Positions 16,615 to 25,212 of a DNA stretch of 64,000 nucleotides are shown one piece after another. Position numbers and translations under genes: made by a program. The notes under the pieces are model-generated. The model searched no databases, was not told the origin of the DNA, and saw only the letters and a list, made by a program, of their open reading frames with translations. Source of the DNA: Gloeocapsopsis sp. IPPAS B-1203 (lineage in GTDB: Bacteria > Cyanobacteriota > Cyanobacteriia > Cyanobacteriales > Chroococcidiopsidaceae). The DNA is taken from positions 1-64,000 of the forward strand of contig NZ_PEIG01000020.1 in assembly GCF_002749975.1 (NCBI RefSeq), in the 5' to 3' direction. Position 1 is the first letter of the stretch. Each line of letters starts with the position of its first letter.

Positions 16615-18906
16615 TTAATCTTCAGCTTGACTAATACGACGTAAATTAATGACATCGCTCATTTTTTTGATTTGTACAAAAACACGATCAAGTTGTTCGC
16701 GATCGCGGATATCAATTCCTAAATCAATTAAAGCAGGTTGCCCGTTGGATGTTTTGACTTGAGCGTTGCGCACATTAATTCCTTGATCGCTGAGGCGTGA
16801 CAGAATATCTTTGAGAATTCCTACGCGATCAATTGCTTCAATTTGAATATTGACAGTGTAAGTTTGCGGGCGATTTCTTTCTGAGTTATTGTGATTCCAA
16901 CTAACCGGAATTAAGCGATCGCCTTCTATAGTTTCAACATTCTGACATCCTTGACGGTGGATTGAAATGCCACGACTGTTGCGCGTAACGACCCCAATAA
17001 TAGATTCGCCTGGAATTGGAGTACAGCATTTAGCCAAGTGATACAACAAACCTTCTACTCCAGCAATAGGAGAATCACTTGCCCGCGAACTCGGTAATGG
17101 TGCTTCTTTTTGTGTTTTGGTAGAAGACGGTAAAACTGTGACATCTTCTGTTTGCGCGATGGGTTGTTGGGCTTTGATGATTTCTCGCCAACGATTGAGA
17201 ACAAGATTTAAAGTAATTTCACCGTAACCCAACGCCGCTAGGAGTTCTTCTACACCGTGATAGTTACATTTTTCGGCTACTGCTTGCATAGGTTCTGATT
17301 TAAGCAGCGCTTCAAATCCTGTTTTACCGAGTTCTTTTTCTAACAACTCGCGTCCCCGTGCGACATTTTCTTCACGGTGCGATCGCTTGTACCATTGACG
17401 AATTCGGTTTTTTGCCCCAGTTGTCACGACAAAGTTGAGCCAATCTAAACTTGGATGGCTATTCTTTTGAGTCAGAATGTCTACAATATCGCCGTTCTTC
17501 AACCGCGTATCCAACGTTACCATTCGCTCGTTAACACGCGCACCACAACAATGATTGCCGACTTCTGTATGAATCCGATAGGCAAAATCAACTGGTGTTG
17601 CACCCGCTGTGAGCGAAACAACATCACCTTTGGGGGTAAAAACGTAAACGTCGTCTTCAAACAAGTTATCTTTAACGCTATCAAGATACTCTTGAGCATC
17701 ATTGACATCTTTGAGGTCATTTTGCCATTCCAGGATTTGCCGCAACCAGGTAAATCGTTCTTCACTAGTCTTTAACTGACTGTGGCTAGAACTTCCTGTT
17801 TCCTTATACTTCCAATGCGCAGCAATTCCATATTCAGCAATGTGGTGCATTTCAATCGTCCTAATTTGCACCTCTAAAGGACGCCCAGTAAAACCGACAA
17901 CTGCCGTATGCAAAGATTGGTAGCGGTTAGGCTTGGGTAAACCAATATAGTCCTTGAATCTACCAGGGATTGGTTTAAATGCGTCGTGAACCTCGGCTAA
18001 AGCTCTATAACATTCTTCTTTTGAATTGACAATGATCCGAATTGCAGCAATATCATAAATTTCATGAAATTCTTTTTGTTGCCGCTGCATTTTCTGATAA
18101 ATTCCATAAAGGTGCTTTGGACGACCGCTGATATCGATACAATTAATTTCGGCTTGCTCCATCCGCGCCTTTAGTACATCGACGACTCGTGTTAATCGAG
18201 CTTCTCGGTTTACTCGTTTTTCGGCAACTAAGTCTTGAATTTGACGATATGCTTCGGGTTCTAGATACTTAAACGCCAAGTCTTCTAATTCCCACTTAAA
18301 CCGCCCGATACCCAATCGATTAGCCAATGGGGCAAAAATTTCGCGCGTTTCTAATGCAATTCGTCGCTGTTTTTCTGGTGCTAAATGTTCCAATGTGCGC
18401 ATGTTGTGCAGGCGATCGGCAAGTTTGACTACAATCACGCGGATATCTTTTGCCATTGCCAAGAACATCCGGCGAAAATTCTCAGCTTGACGCTCAGTTT
18501 TGCTGGAAAATTTTTGTGAAAACTCGGAAAGCTTCGTTACTCCTTCGACTAATTGACGGACTTCATTACCAAACCGCTGTTCAATTTCTTCAATCGAGAT
18601 ATCCGTATCTTCCACTACATCATGGAGAAATCCTGCGGCGATCATGGCACTACTACCACCGAGATCCCGTAATAATCCGGCAACAGCAATTGGGTGACAG
18701 ATATATGGTTCGCCAGATTTGCGGTATTGCCCTTGATGCAAATCATACGCAAAGCTAAAAGCCAAGCAAATCAAGCTATTGTCAGCTTGTTCTGAATGCT
18801 GATGACTATCCTGCGGTGCAACTAAACAGTTTTGCAACCATTGGGGAAGGTCAACATCAAAGGCGAGTGAGGTAGCATGAGTAACGGTGGAAACAGCGGC
18901 GTTCAT
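16615..18906 (-). CDS. spoT: Bifunctional (p)ppGpp synthetase/hydrolase (RelA/SpoT)
   Basis: 763 residues from the ATG at 18906; a GTG at 18966 would add 20 residues but has no ribosome site. Order: HD hydrolase (HPIAVAGLLRDLGG, FLHDVVEDTD); synthetase (RIIVNSKEECYRALAEVHDAF, GRFKDYIGLPKPNRYQSLHTAV); TGS domain (DDVYVFTPKGDVVSL); a zinc-finger-like region (YHLAKCCTPIPGE); and a C-terminal ACT domain. The intact HD pair indicates that it both makes and degrades ppGpp, the starvation alarmone. Long RSH enzymes are usually the only long RSH of a cyanobacterium. It is transcribed toward the helix-turn-helix gene, with only 17 bases between the stops. Confidence 0.93.
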   Translation of the reverse strand: MNAAVSTVTHATSLAFDVDLPQWLQNCLVAPQDSHQHSEQADNSLICLAFSFAYDLHQGQYRKSGEPYICHPIAVAGLLRDLGGSSAMIAAGFLHDVVEDTDISIEEIEQRFGNEVRQLVEGVTKLSEFSQKFSSKTERQAENFRRMFLAMAKDIRVIVVKLADRLHNMRTLEHLAPEKQRRIALETREIFAPLANRLGIGRFKWELEDLAFKYLEPEAYRQIQDLVAEKRVNREARLTRVVDVLKARMEQAEINCIDISGRPKHLYGIYQKMQRQQKEFHEIYDIAAIRIIVNSKEECYRALAEVHDAFKPIPGRFKDYIGLPKPNRYQSLHTAVVGFTGRPLEVQIRTIEMHHIAEYGIAAHWKYKETGSSSHSQLKTSEERFTWLRQILEWQNDLKDVNDAQEYLDSVKDNLFEDDVYVFTPKGDVVSLTAGATPVDFAYRIHTEVGNHCCGARVNERMVTLDTRLKNGDIVDILTQKNSHPSLDWLNFVVTTGAKNRIRQWYKRSHREENVARGRELLEKELGKTGFEALLKSEPMQAVAEKCNYHGVEELLAALGYGEITLNLVLNRWREIIKAQQPIAQTEDVTVLPSSTKTQKEAPLPSSRASDSPIAGVEGLLYHLAKCCTPIPGESIIGVVTRNSRGISIHRQGCQNVETIEGDRLIPVSWNHNNSERNRPQTYTVNIQIEAIDRVGILKDILSRLSDQGINVRNAQVKTSNGQPALIDLGIDIRDREQLDRVFVQIKKMSDVINLRRISQAED

Positions 18907-19186
18907 AGGATCGAGCGGCAAAGATGGATGGTGGATATTGGGTAAGATATGTGTGGAATGCTCCACTGTTATTCAAAGTTGCGATCGTGCATTAATCAAA
19001 AAATTTATAAGGTAAAATTATCATCGCTTAGACTAGATTAAGTAGTATCTGCGAAAAATACTAAATCCGAAAATTGCGCTATCAACTCAAACTTATAAAT
19101 AAGCATGAGTTATCGTTAGCTCTGAAACAGAGTTTATGCTACGGGGCAAAATTCTTTACATTAATAATATCGTAAGAAGCTACTGA

Positions 19187-19552
19187 ATGTTGTCTAATTT
19201 TCATTATCAGAGCTATCAAGAATTTGCTGCAGTTCTAGAGCAGTTACAAGCAAATGCCAATCGGACACAGCCAGATGTTGCCAAACTGCACGAGGTTTTT
19301 CAGCAAGCACAACGGCTGTTTGGGCAGCAAATTATCACGCTAGACTCTAGCGATTTAGAGCCGAGTGTCGCATCCCGGGTACGTTCCTACCACACTGAAA
19401 TTGATAAACAGCTGAAGTTATTAAGGATGGATATGACCTTTTTACAAGCAGCACGGCAACCTGAGACAATTATTGCCAGAAAAGAGCAAATTTGTCTCCG
19501 AATTCAAACTTTAATCAACTATTGCAATGTTTTATTAGAGGCGAGTGCATAG
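19187..19552 (+). CDS. patD: PatD-like heterocyst frequency control protein
   Basis: 121 residues, all helical. The pattern HYQSYQEFAAVLEQLQ near the start, LRMDMTFLQAARQPET in the middle and a final helix LINYCNVLLEA matches proteins annotated as heterocyst frequency control protein PatD. In Anabaena PatD affects heterocyst spacing and interacts with the division machinery. Relatives also occur in some non-heterocystous lineages, so this alone does not prove a heterocyst-former. It diverges from the (p)ppGpp gene across 280 bases. The assignment rests on remembered family similarity. Confidence 0.6.
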   Translation: MLSNFHYQSYQEFAAVLEQLQANANRTQPDVAKLHEVFQQAQRLFGQQIITLDSSDLEPSVASRVRSYHTEIDKQLKLLRMDMTFLQAARQPETIIARKEQICLRIQTLINYCNVLLEASA

Positions 19553-19832
19553 TTGATTGCGGTGGTTACTTGCTCACTTGCTCATTATGAATTTACTACT
19601 TGCCCATCAAATGACACCTACAGATTTGCTATTCGGGCATGTGCAGTTCCAGTCTATAATTTTTTCTTTGTCAGAAGTAGCAGATGAAGTGCAAAAATAA
19701 TTTACTTGGTAGCAAATTCTTGCAGCGATCGCATTTTATGTTATCACTCTGTTGTCATCTGGTAAAAAGGCAACAGTTATGACGTTGACACATCACTAAT
19801 ATCACAGCAACAATTTATTGCAGAATACCAAT

Positions 19833-21482
19833 ATGAGCGAAGCCTTATTTCGTATTGAAAATCTCAAAGTTGCCTATCCTCAATCCGAAACGCAGCAACT
19901 ACAATGGGCTGTTGATGATGTGTCTTTTACGCTAAATTGCGGTGAACGGCTAGGTTTGGTGGGAGAATCAGGCTGTGGAAAATCGACGTTGGGACGCGCA
20001 GCCATGCGGTTGCTACCAACATCCACTCAAATTGAGGGTAAAGTCACATTTGAGGGGAAATCAGTTTTTGATTTTACTCCGGCACAGTTAAGGCACTTTC
20101 GCGGTGAAGCTGTCGCTTTAATTTTTCAAGATCCCATGACACGCCTCGATCCTTTAATGACAATTGGGGATCATTGTACCGAGACACTCAAAGCCCATCA
20201 ACCGCACTTATCACAACGCCAAGCAAAAGAAATTGCGATCGCAACTTTAGAAGCTGTGAAAATACCTGCGAGTCGCTGGAGTCAGTATCCGCATGAATTT
20301 AGTGGGGGAATGCGTCAAAGAGTTGCCATTGCACTCGCCTTGTTACTCAATCCCAAATTGATTGTTGCCGATGAACCAACGACAAGTTTAGATGTTACAG
20401 TGGCAGCGCAGATACTACAAGAATTAACTCGTTTGTGCCGCGATCGCGATATGGCACTGTTATTGATTTCGCACGATTTAGCATTAGTTGGGGAGTACTG
20501 CGATCGCATCGGCGTGATGTATCACGGGAAGCTAGTTGAAATTGGTGCTTCGCAGTCGGTTTTTCGCGATCCCCAGCACGAATATACGCGTTCTCTTCTC
20601 AAAGCCGCATTACACCTGCAAGCTGGAGATAGCAAGGTACATCATGACCAATTACCAATGACCAATTACCAATCACCCATTCTCCGCATCACGAATTTAA
20701 AACAACACTATTCTTTAGAAAGTAACTTTATCGAACGACTGTTTCAAGGCAAAAATCAAACAATCAAAGCTGTTGATGGAGTCAGTTTAGAACTTTATCA
20801 AGGGGAAATTTTAGGATTAGTTGGCGAGTCGGGATGCGGTAAAAGTACGCTATCGCGGACAATATTGCAGCTAATTCGTCCGACAGCAGGGAAAGTAGAG
20901 TTGCAAGGAACTGATATCACCGCATTACCAAAAGCAGGCTTGCGTTCTTATCGACGACAAATGCAAATGATCTTTCAAGATCCTCATGCTTGTCTTAATC
21001 CTGCCATGACAGTGGGACAAAGTATTGCCGATCCTTTGTTGATTCATCATTTAGCTGATGTTACTTCAGCAAAAAAACAAGTGTTGCAAATGCTCGAACG
21101 CGTTGGTTTAACACCGGCTACAGAGTATTATGAACGATACCCAAGTCATCTTTCTGGCGGACAACAACAAAGAGTTGCGATCGCCCGTGCATTGATTACG
21201 CATCCCAAACTAGTCATTTGCGATGAACCTGTCAGTATGTTAGATGCTAGCGTACAAGCGCAAGTATTAGACTTGATGCTGGAATTGAAGCGCGAGTTTG
21301 ATTTAACATATCTCTTTATTACGCATGACCTTTGGGTAGCAAGATTTTTATGCGATCGCATTGCGGTGATGAATGCAGGGCAAATTGTTGAAATTGGTCC
21401 TACACAGGAAATTTTTCATCATCCAAAACACGCTTACACGCAAACTTTACTACAAGCTGCCCCTTTACTTGCAAAAACGTAA
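19833..21482 (+). CDS. Fused dipeptide/oligopeptide ABC transporter ATP-binding protein
   Basis: 549 residues from the ATG at 19833 (a TTG at 19818 is less likely). Two complete ATPase domains stand in tandem. Each has Walker [10 protein letters not shown], signature SGG(M/Q)RQRVAIA or [11 protein letters not shown], and a Walker B followed by the oligopeptide-type C-terminal region. It is a DppD-DppF or YejF-like fusion driving import of peptides or similar solutes. Permease and binding-protein genes are not adjacent, which is usual in cyanobacteria. The linker between the domains contains a 28-base heptad-repeat insertion (20644-20671) that is translated. Confidence 0.88.
   Translation: MSEALFRIENLKVAYPQSETQQLQWAVDDVSFTLNCGERLGLVGESGCGKSTLGRAAMRLLPTSTQIEGKVTFEGKSVFDFTPAQLRHFRGEAVALIFQDPMTRLDPLMTIGDHCTETLKAHQPHLSQRQAKEIAIATLEAVKIPASRWSQYPHEFSGGMRQRVAIALALLLNPKLIVADEPTTSLDVTVAAQILQELTRLCRDRDMALLLISHDLALVGEYCDRIGVMYHGKLVEIGASQSVFRDPQHEYTRSLLKAALHLQAGDSKVHHDQLPMTNYQSPILRITNLKQHYSLESNFIERLFQGKNQTIKAVDGVSLELYQGEILGLVGESGCGKSTLSRTILQLIRPTAGKVELQGTDITALPKAGLRSYRRQMQMIFQDPHACLNPAMTVGQSIADPLLIHHLADVTSAKKQVLQMLERVGLTPATEYYERYPSHLSGGQQQRVAIARALITHPKLVICDEPVSMLDASVQAQVLDLMLELKREFDLTYLFITHDLWVARFLCDRIAVMNAGQIVEIGPTQEIFHHPKHAYTQTLLQAAPLLAKT
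20644..20671 (+). repeat. In-frame heptad repeat inside the ABC ATPase linker
   Basis: Two perfect tandem copies of ATGACCAATTACCA (each 14 bases, two heptads) encode DQLPMTNYQ between the two ATPase domains. The same repeat family is otherwise found in spacers in this window. Confidence 0.8.
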
Positions 21483-21841
21483 CCAGTTGCTAGTTGTTAG
21501 TGGCTAGTTGCTAGTTGCTAATTGTATTAGCCCACAACATTAGCCGCAGATATCTTCCAACCTAAAAGCGTTATAAACCAACAACGTGGGCTAACCTCCT
21601 GAGTCAATACAACTAATCACTAGCCACTAGTCACTAACTCCTAATCCATAACAATAGTAAATTGTCAAGCGAATTTTTCTCAACGAATCTGCGATAAATT
21701 CTTTCCAAATGAGTAGAACTACAGTGTTCTAGCGATCGCCTGACATTGTTATAATTTCAAAGCGCTTCTATTACAAAACTTAACAGCAAGTTATTTGCTA
21801 AGGAGTTTGGCAGCGATGTGGCACACTTTGTTTAGGTATTC
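21483..21841. repeat. Intergenic region with TAGTTGC-type heptad repeats
   Basis: 359 bases between the ABC ATPase and the desaturase. 21484-21527 holds GTTGCTAGTTGTTAGTGGCTA-type heptads. 21615-21645 holds complementary CACTAGCCACTAGTCAC units, so the two could pair as a long hairpin in RNA. The desaturase promoter must lie in the remaining ~190 bases; I cannot place it confidently. Confidence 0.55.
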
Positions 21842-22885
21842 ATGACTATATTAACGACACCGCGTTCGATTCCAACCAATGAAGAGACAATTCGCCTCAA
21901 AGATATTCTCAAAACTTTACCCAAAGAATGTTTTCAGCAAGATCAACGCAAAGCTTGGTTAGGGCTGTTAACAAATGTATTGTTGGTTGGTTTAGGTTAC
22001 GCAGGTATAGCGATCGCTCCTTGGTTTGTACTACCTCTATTTTGGATTTTTACCGGTACAGCATTAACCGGTTTTTTTGTGATTGCGCATGACTGTGGAC
22101 ATCGATCGTTTGCGAAACGCCGCTGGGTAAACGATTTAGTCGGGCATATATTTATGTTGCCGTTGATTTACCCTTTTCATAGTTGGCGGCTATTGCACAA
22201 TCATCATCATCTACATACAAATAAACTCGACATAGACAACGCTTGGCAACCTTTTCGCCCCGAAGTTTATGCGAGTTCAGATAACTTTACACAATGGGGT
22301 TATCGCTTAGTACGCGGTCGCTTTTGGTGGGTAGGATCAATTGCACATTGGGCACTTTTGCACTTTGACTGGTCAAAATTTTCAGGGAAGAACCGCGCCC
22401 AAGTCAAGCTGTCAGTGTTGGTTGTTGCAATATTTGCGGCGATCGCTTTTCCAGTTTTAGTTGCAACAACTGGAATTTGGGGTTTTGTGAAATTTTGGTT
22501 GATGCCGTGGCTAGTCTACCATTTCTGGATGAGTACATTTACACTGGTTCATCATACAGTGTCTGATGTTCCTTTCAGTACAGCAAGTGATTGGAATGCT
22601 GCTACAGCACAATTATCGGGTACAGTTCACTGCAATTATCCGCGTTGGATTGAGTTTCTTTGCCACGATATTAATGTTCACGTTCCGCATCATATTTCTA
22701 CTGCTATTCCTTCCTATAATTTGCGTTTAGCATACAGCAGCTTGCAGGAAAATTGGGCAGAGTATCTTCACGACGAATTGCAGTTTTCCTGGTCTTTAAT
22801 GCAGCAAATTACTGATGAATGTTATCTCTATGAGCAGAAGAATTGCTATCAATCTTTTCAAGATTATCATGGCATCAGTCGGTAA
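21842..22885 (+). CDS. desA: Acyl-lipid desaturase, DesA (delta-12/omega-6) type
   Basis: 347 residues. Three histidine clusters bind the di-iron centre: HDCGH with RSF following, HNHHH (preceded by WRLLHN) and HVPHH near the C terminus. Four or so membrane helices surround them (for example [18 protein letters not shown]). The layout is that of cyanobacterial membrane desaturases that introduce a second double bond into fatty acids on glycerolipids, using ferredoxin. This supports membrane fluidity in the cold. DesA versus another regiospecificity is judged from memory of the family. It is followed directly by a rho-independent terminator. Confidence 0.75.
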   Translation: MTILTTPRSIPTNEETIRLKDILKTLPKECFQQDQRKAWLGLLTNVLLVGLGYAGIAIAPWFVLPLFWIFTGTALTGFFVIAHDCGHRSFAKRRWVNDLVGHIFMLPLIYPFHSWRLLHNHHHLHTNKLDIDNAWQPFRPEVYASSDNFTQWGYRLVRGRFWWVGSIAHWALLHFDWSKFSGKNRAQVKLSVLVVAIFAAIAFPVLVATTGIWGFVKFWLMPWLVYHFWMSTFTLVHHTVSDVPFSTASDWNAATAQLSGTVHCNYPRWIEFLCHDINVHVPHHISTAIPSYNLRLAYSSLQENWAEYLHDELQFSWSLMQQITDECYLYEQKNCYQSFQDYHGISR

Positions 22886-22904
22886 TTTAACTTAACTAAA
22901 TTTT

Positions 22905-22932
22905 GGGATAGCCATCTGGGCTATCCTTTCCT
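22905..22932 (+). terminator. Terminator after the desaturase gene
   Basis: Arms GGATAGCC (22906-22913) and GGCTATCC (22919-22926) form a perfect 8-bp stem with a 5-base loop, followed by TTTCCTT. Confidence 0.75.
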
Positions 22933-22995
22933 TCACTCGCAGCTTTGCACCATGATAAAATTAAATAGAGGGCAAGCTCACAATATAATCTTGCA

Positions 22996-23287
22996 ATGAA
23001 ACAGAAAGAAGTCTTATTAATTTTGGCAGCACACCAGGAAAAGCTAGAGAAACTAGGAGTCAAATCTTTAGAATTATTTGGTTCTGTGGCTCGAAATGAA
23101 GCAACATCTGAGAGTGATGTTGATTTTTTGGTTGAATTTTCGATTGATGCAGGATTTATTTGAGCTATTTAGAGTTCAGCACTATCTGGAAGATATTTTA
23201 GGATGTGCAGTGGATTTAGGCACTAAAGATGCTTTACGAGAACATTTGCGAGAACCTGTGTTGAAGGATGTAATTCGTGCTTTCTAG
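22996..23287 (+). pseudogene. MNT-type nucleotidyltransferase antitoxin, frameshifted
   Basis: From the ATG at 22996 the frame encodes 55 residues with the nucleotidyltransferase motif LFGSVARNEATSESDVDFLVEF, then stops at TGA 23161-23163. The rest of the domain (LFELFRVQHYLEDILG, then VDLGTKDALREHL to the end) continues in the +1-shifted frame to 23287. A GGATTTATTTGAG stretch where GGATTATTTGAG would keep the frame pinpoints a one-base insertion near 23152-23156. Intact it would be about 97 residues, the normal length for the antitoxin of the HEPN/MNT system, in which it silences the HEPN ribonuclease by adding AMP. The shift could be genuine decay or a sequencing error, but the adjacent HEPN gene is also destroyed. 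Confidence 0.8.
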
Positions 23288-23318
23288 AAACTGGCAACTC
23301 CGTAGTCAAGACATTATT
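23277..23318 (+). pseudogene. 5' remnant of a HEPN toxin gene
   Basis: A GTG at 23277 overlaps the antitoxin stop in the usual way and opens a frame reading VLSRNWQLRSQDII, which matches the start of HEPN-domain toxins paired with MNT proteins. After about 14 codons the similarity ends and the sequence runs straight into the end of the convergent methyltransferase gene. The rest of the toxin (normally ~110 residues) is missing, apparently by deletion. The match is short, so this rests mainly on its position. Confidence 0.55.
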
Positions 23319-23330
23319 GGTTTTAAACCT

Positions 23331-24092
23331 TCACTCTTTCACAGCAACAATCCGTATACGGCGATAATCAGCAAACCAAGCGTTATTTTGATACAACACT
23401 GGATGTAATTGATTTTCCATATCAGAAATAATACTTACTTGTTGCTCAGGAGAAAACGTATTTAAAAAACTATTAGCAAACATTTTCAACCAGTTTTGTA
23501 GCCCTTTTTCGCCATCTTCTAAACGGGTGGGGCGATCGAAGAGAGTAGCAAATACGAGTTGTAAGCCATGTTTTTCTAATAAACTTCCATACTCGGCAAT
23601 ACTTGGAAAATACCAAGGATTTAGTTTTTTATCTATAGGATAACCAGCATTTTTTAAAGCTTGATATAATGCCGTAGTAATTGCTTTTACATTACCCTTA
23701 CCACCGAACTCCGCCACAAAACGTCCACCTGGTTTTAAAGCTTGCTGAATTCCCAATATGACTTTTTCTGGTTCTGTGATCCAATGGAGTGCAGCGTTAG
23801 AAAACACAGCATCAAATTCTTCTTGATATTGTAAGTTCCTTGCATCTAATACTTCAAAATGCAAATGTGGGTATTTGCTACGCGCTTGTTCAATCATTGT
23901 TGTAGCAAAATCTATACCGACAACTTCGACACCTTGAATTGCAATTTTGTTTGTTAAATCGCCCGTACCGCAACCTAAATCAAGAATGCGATAGTCCTTT
24001 TGAGGTGCGAGTAATTCTGTTAAATCTGTTGCTAATTCTGAAACAAAAGAGTGGTTGCGATCGTAGAGTTTAGCATCCCATTGATTAGTCAT
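23331..24092 (-). CDS. Class I SAM-dependent methyltransferase
   Basis: 253 residues from the ATG at 24092, giving MTNQWDAKLYDRNHSFV, the usual start of this group. An ATG at 24179 would add 29 residues of low-complexity sequence. Motif I (ILDLGCGTGDLTNKIA), the acidic motif II (VVGIDFATTMIEQAR) and the motif near FDAVFSNAALHWITEPE are clear. It resembles trans-aconitate methyltransferase-like enzymes acting on small molecules. The substrate is unknown. It converges on the decayed toxin-antitoxin remnant and diverges from the HigB/HigA operon. Confidence 0.82.
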   Translation of the reverse strand: MTNQWDAKLYDRNHSFVSELATDLTELLAPQKDYRILDLGCGTGDLTNKIAIQGVEVVGIDFATTMIEQARSKYPHLHFEVLDARNLQYQEEFDAVFSNAALHWITEPEKVILGIQQALKPGGRFVAEFGGKGNVKAITTALYQALKNAGYPIDKKLNPWYFPSIAEYGSLLEKHGLQLVFATLFDRPTRLEDGEKGLQNWLKMFANSFLNTFSPEQQVSIISDMENQLHPVLYQNNAWFADYRRIRIVAVKE

Positions 24093-24251
24093 TTTGTCAG
24101 CAATTGAAGAGTAAATAACATTTTTATTTTTTATGTTAGGTAATACATAACTTTTATTACAATTATATACTTTATGCAATCATTTACCCATTGTAACCCC
24201 AGCCATTTGCATTTTCAATAAGAGCAAATAGGTTTCTTTTTAAGATTATAT

Positions 24252-24260
24252 TGTTATAAT
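24252..24260 (+). promoter_or_regulatory. Extended -10 promoter of the toxin-antitoxin operon
   Basis: TGTTATAAT (TG, one base, then TATAAT) lies 28 bases before the ATG at 24288. No good -35 box is seen. A dyad, CTAC-8-GTAG, at about 24267-24282 overlaps the expected transcription start and could be the operator at which the antitoxin represses its own operon. Confidence 0.45.
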
Positions 24261-24287
24261 AGGGCACTACACGGTATAGTAGAGTAA

Positions 24288-24581
24288 ATGATAGAAAGCT
24301 TCGCGTGTAAGGATACGAAAGATGTATTCAATGGTATTAAGACAAAAAGAACAAGAAAGCTAATTCCTGATTATCTATTAGAAGATGCTCAAGATATGCT
24401 TGATATTTTAAATGCTGTAGAAACATTAGATTCTTTGAGAATACCAACAAGTAATCGTTTAGAAAAACTACAAGGAGATAGAAAAGGACAATACAGCATC
24501 CGAATCAATAATCAGTATCGAGTTTGTTTTGCATGGAAAGACGGGAATGCTCACGATGTCGAAATAGTAGACTATCACTAA
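24288..24581 (+). CDS. HigB/RelE-family mRNA interferase toxin
   Basis: 97 residues. The end (RLEKLQGDRKGQYSIRIN, NQYRVCFAWKDGNAHDVEIVDYH) is the typical C-terminal half of HigB-like toxins of the RelE/ParE superfamily. The conserved RxxxLxGxxxGxxSIRINxQxRxxF pattern contains the basic residues used to cleave mRNA on the ribosome. The toxin precedes its antitoxin, the reverse of most toxin-antitoxin operons and the normal order for hig modules. The antitoxin starts 32 bases downstream. Confidence 0.85.
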   Translation: MIESFACKDTKDVFNGIKTKRTRKLIPDYLLEDAQDMLDILNAVETLDSLRIPTSNRLEKLQGDRKGQYSIRINNQYRVCFAWKDGNAHDVEIVDYH

Positions 24582-24613
24582 AAATTTTATTTCAAGCAGG
24601 AAGAAAAAAACAC

Positions 24614-25006
24614 ATGAGAGTACCAACAAATAGAAGACCACCACATCCAGGAAGAATTTTGCGCAAATACTTCTTAGATAATTTAGGTATAGATCAGCAA
24701 CAGTTAGCTAATGGAATAGGTGTGGAGTACAAAAGAATTAATTCAATAGTTAATGAACGCAGAGATATTAGTGAAGATACAGCTTTAAGACTTGCAAAGT
24801 ACTTTGGAAATACTCCAGGTTTTTGGTTAAATCTGCAAAGTGTTTATAACTTATACAAAGCTGAACAAAAAGTAAGAGAAGAGTTAGACAAAATAAGGAC
24901 ATTCACAGTGTCATCTTGTACCTCTGAGCAGATTGAGAGCGATCGCATAACAAATATTGACAAAGGAGATTCATCAATACTTGCTAATAGCCCAAGAGAT
25001 GACTAG
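24614..25006 (+). CDS. HigA-family antitoxin, XRE-type
   Basis: 130 residues from the ATG at 24614; the frame is open further upstream but that region overlaps the toxin gene. The start RRPPHPGRILRKYFLDNLG, the helix-turn-helix QQQLANGIGVEYKRINSIVNERRDIS and ALRLAKYFGNTPGFWLNLQ are classic HigA. HigA binds the toxin and represses the operon. The last ~35 residues (from about SSCTSEQIESDRITN) extend beyond the usual ~100-residue HigA and contain a HIP1 octamer in the DNA. The tail may have been gained by loss of an earlier stop. Confidence 0.87.
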   Translation: MRVPTNRRPPHPGRILRKYFLDNLGIDQQQLANGIGVEYKRINSIVNERRDISEDTALRLAKYFGNTPGFWLNLQSVYNLYKAEQKVREELDKIRTFTVSSCTSEQIESDRITNIDKGDSSILANSPRDD

Positions 25007-25163
25007 ATTGTTTTTTAAAAGGCGATCAACTTTATTATTTATTTGATAGAGACAGTTTTCTATCGCACTTAGTCTTCCCACAACAGCTAAAAACCTAATA
25101 TTTCTCTACGTAAAAGATTGAGTATCAGGGATGTCATTGATGCTTTATCCCAAAAAGAAAATA

Positions 25164-25188
25164 GTAGGATAGGCAATGCCCACCCTAC
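25164..25188. terminator. Imperfect inverted repeat after chlH
   Basis: GTAGGATAGGC and GCCCACCCTAC pair at 9 of 11 positions around an AAT loop. It lies just beyond the stop of chlH and is related to the inverted repeat at 38549-38570. A terminator role is inferred; there is no strong T run. Confidence 0.5.
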
Positions 25189-25212
25189 TAATTAGTTTAT
25201 CTTTATTAAGAA

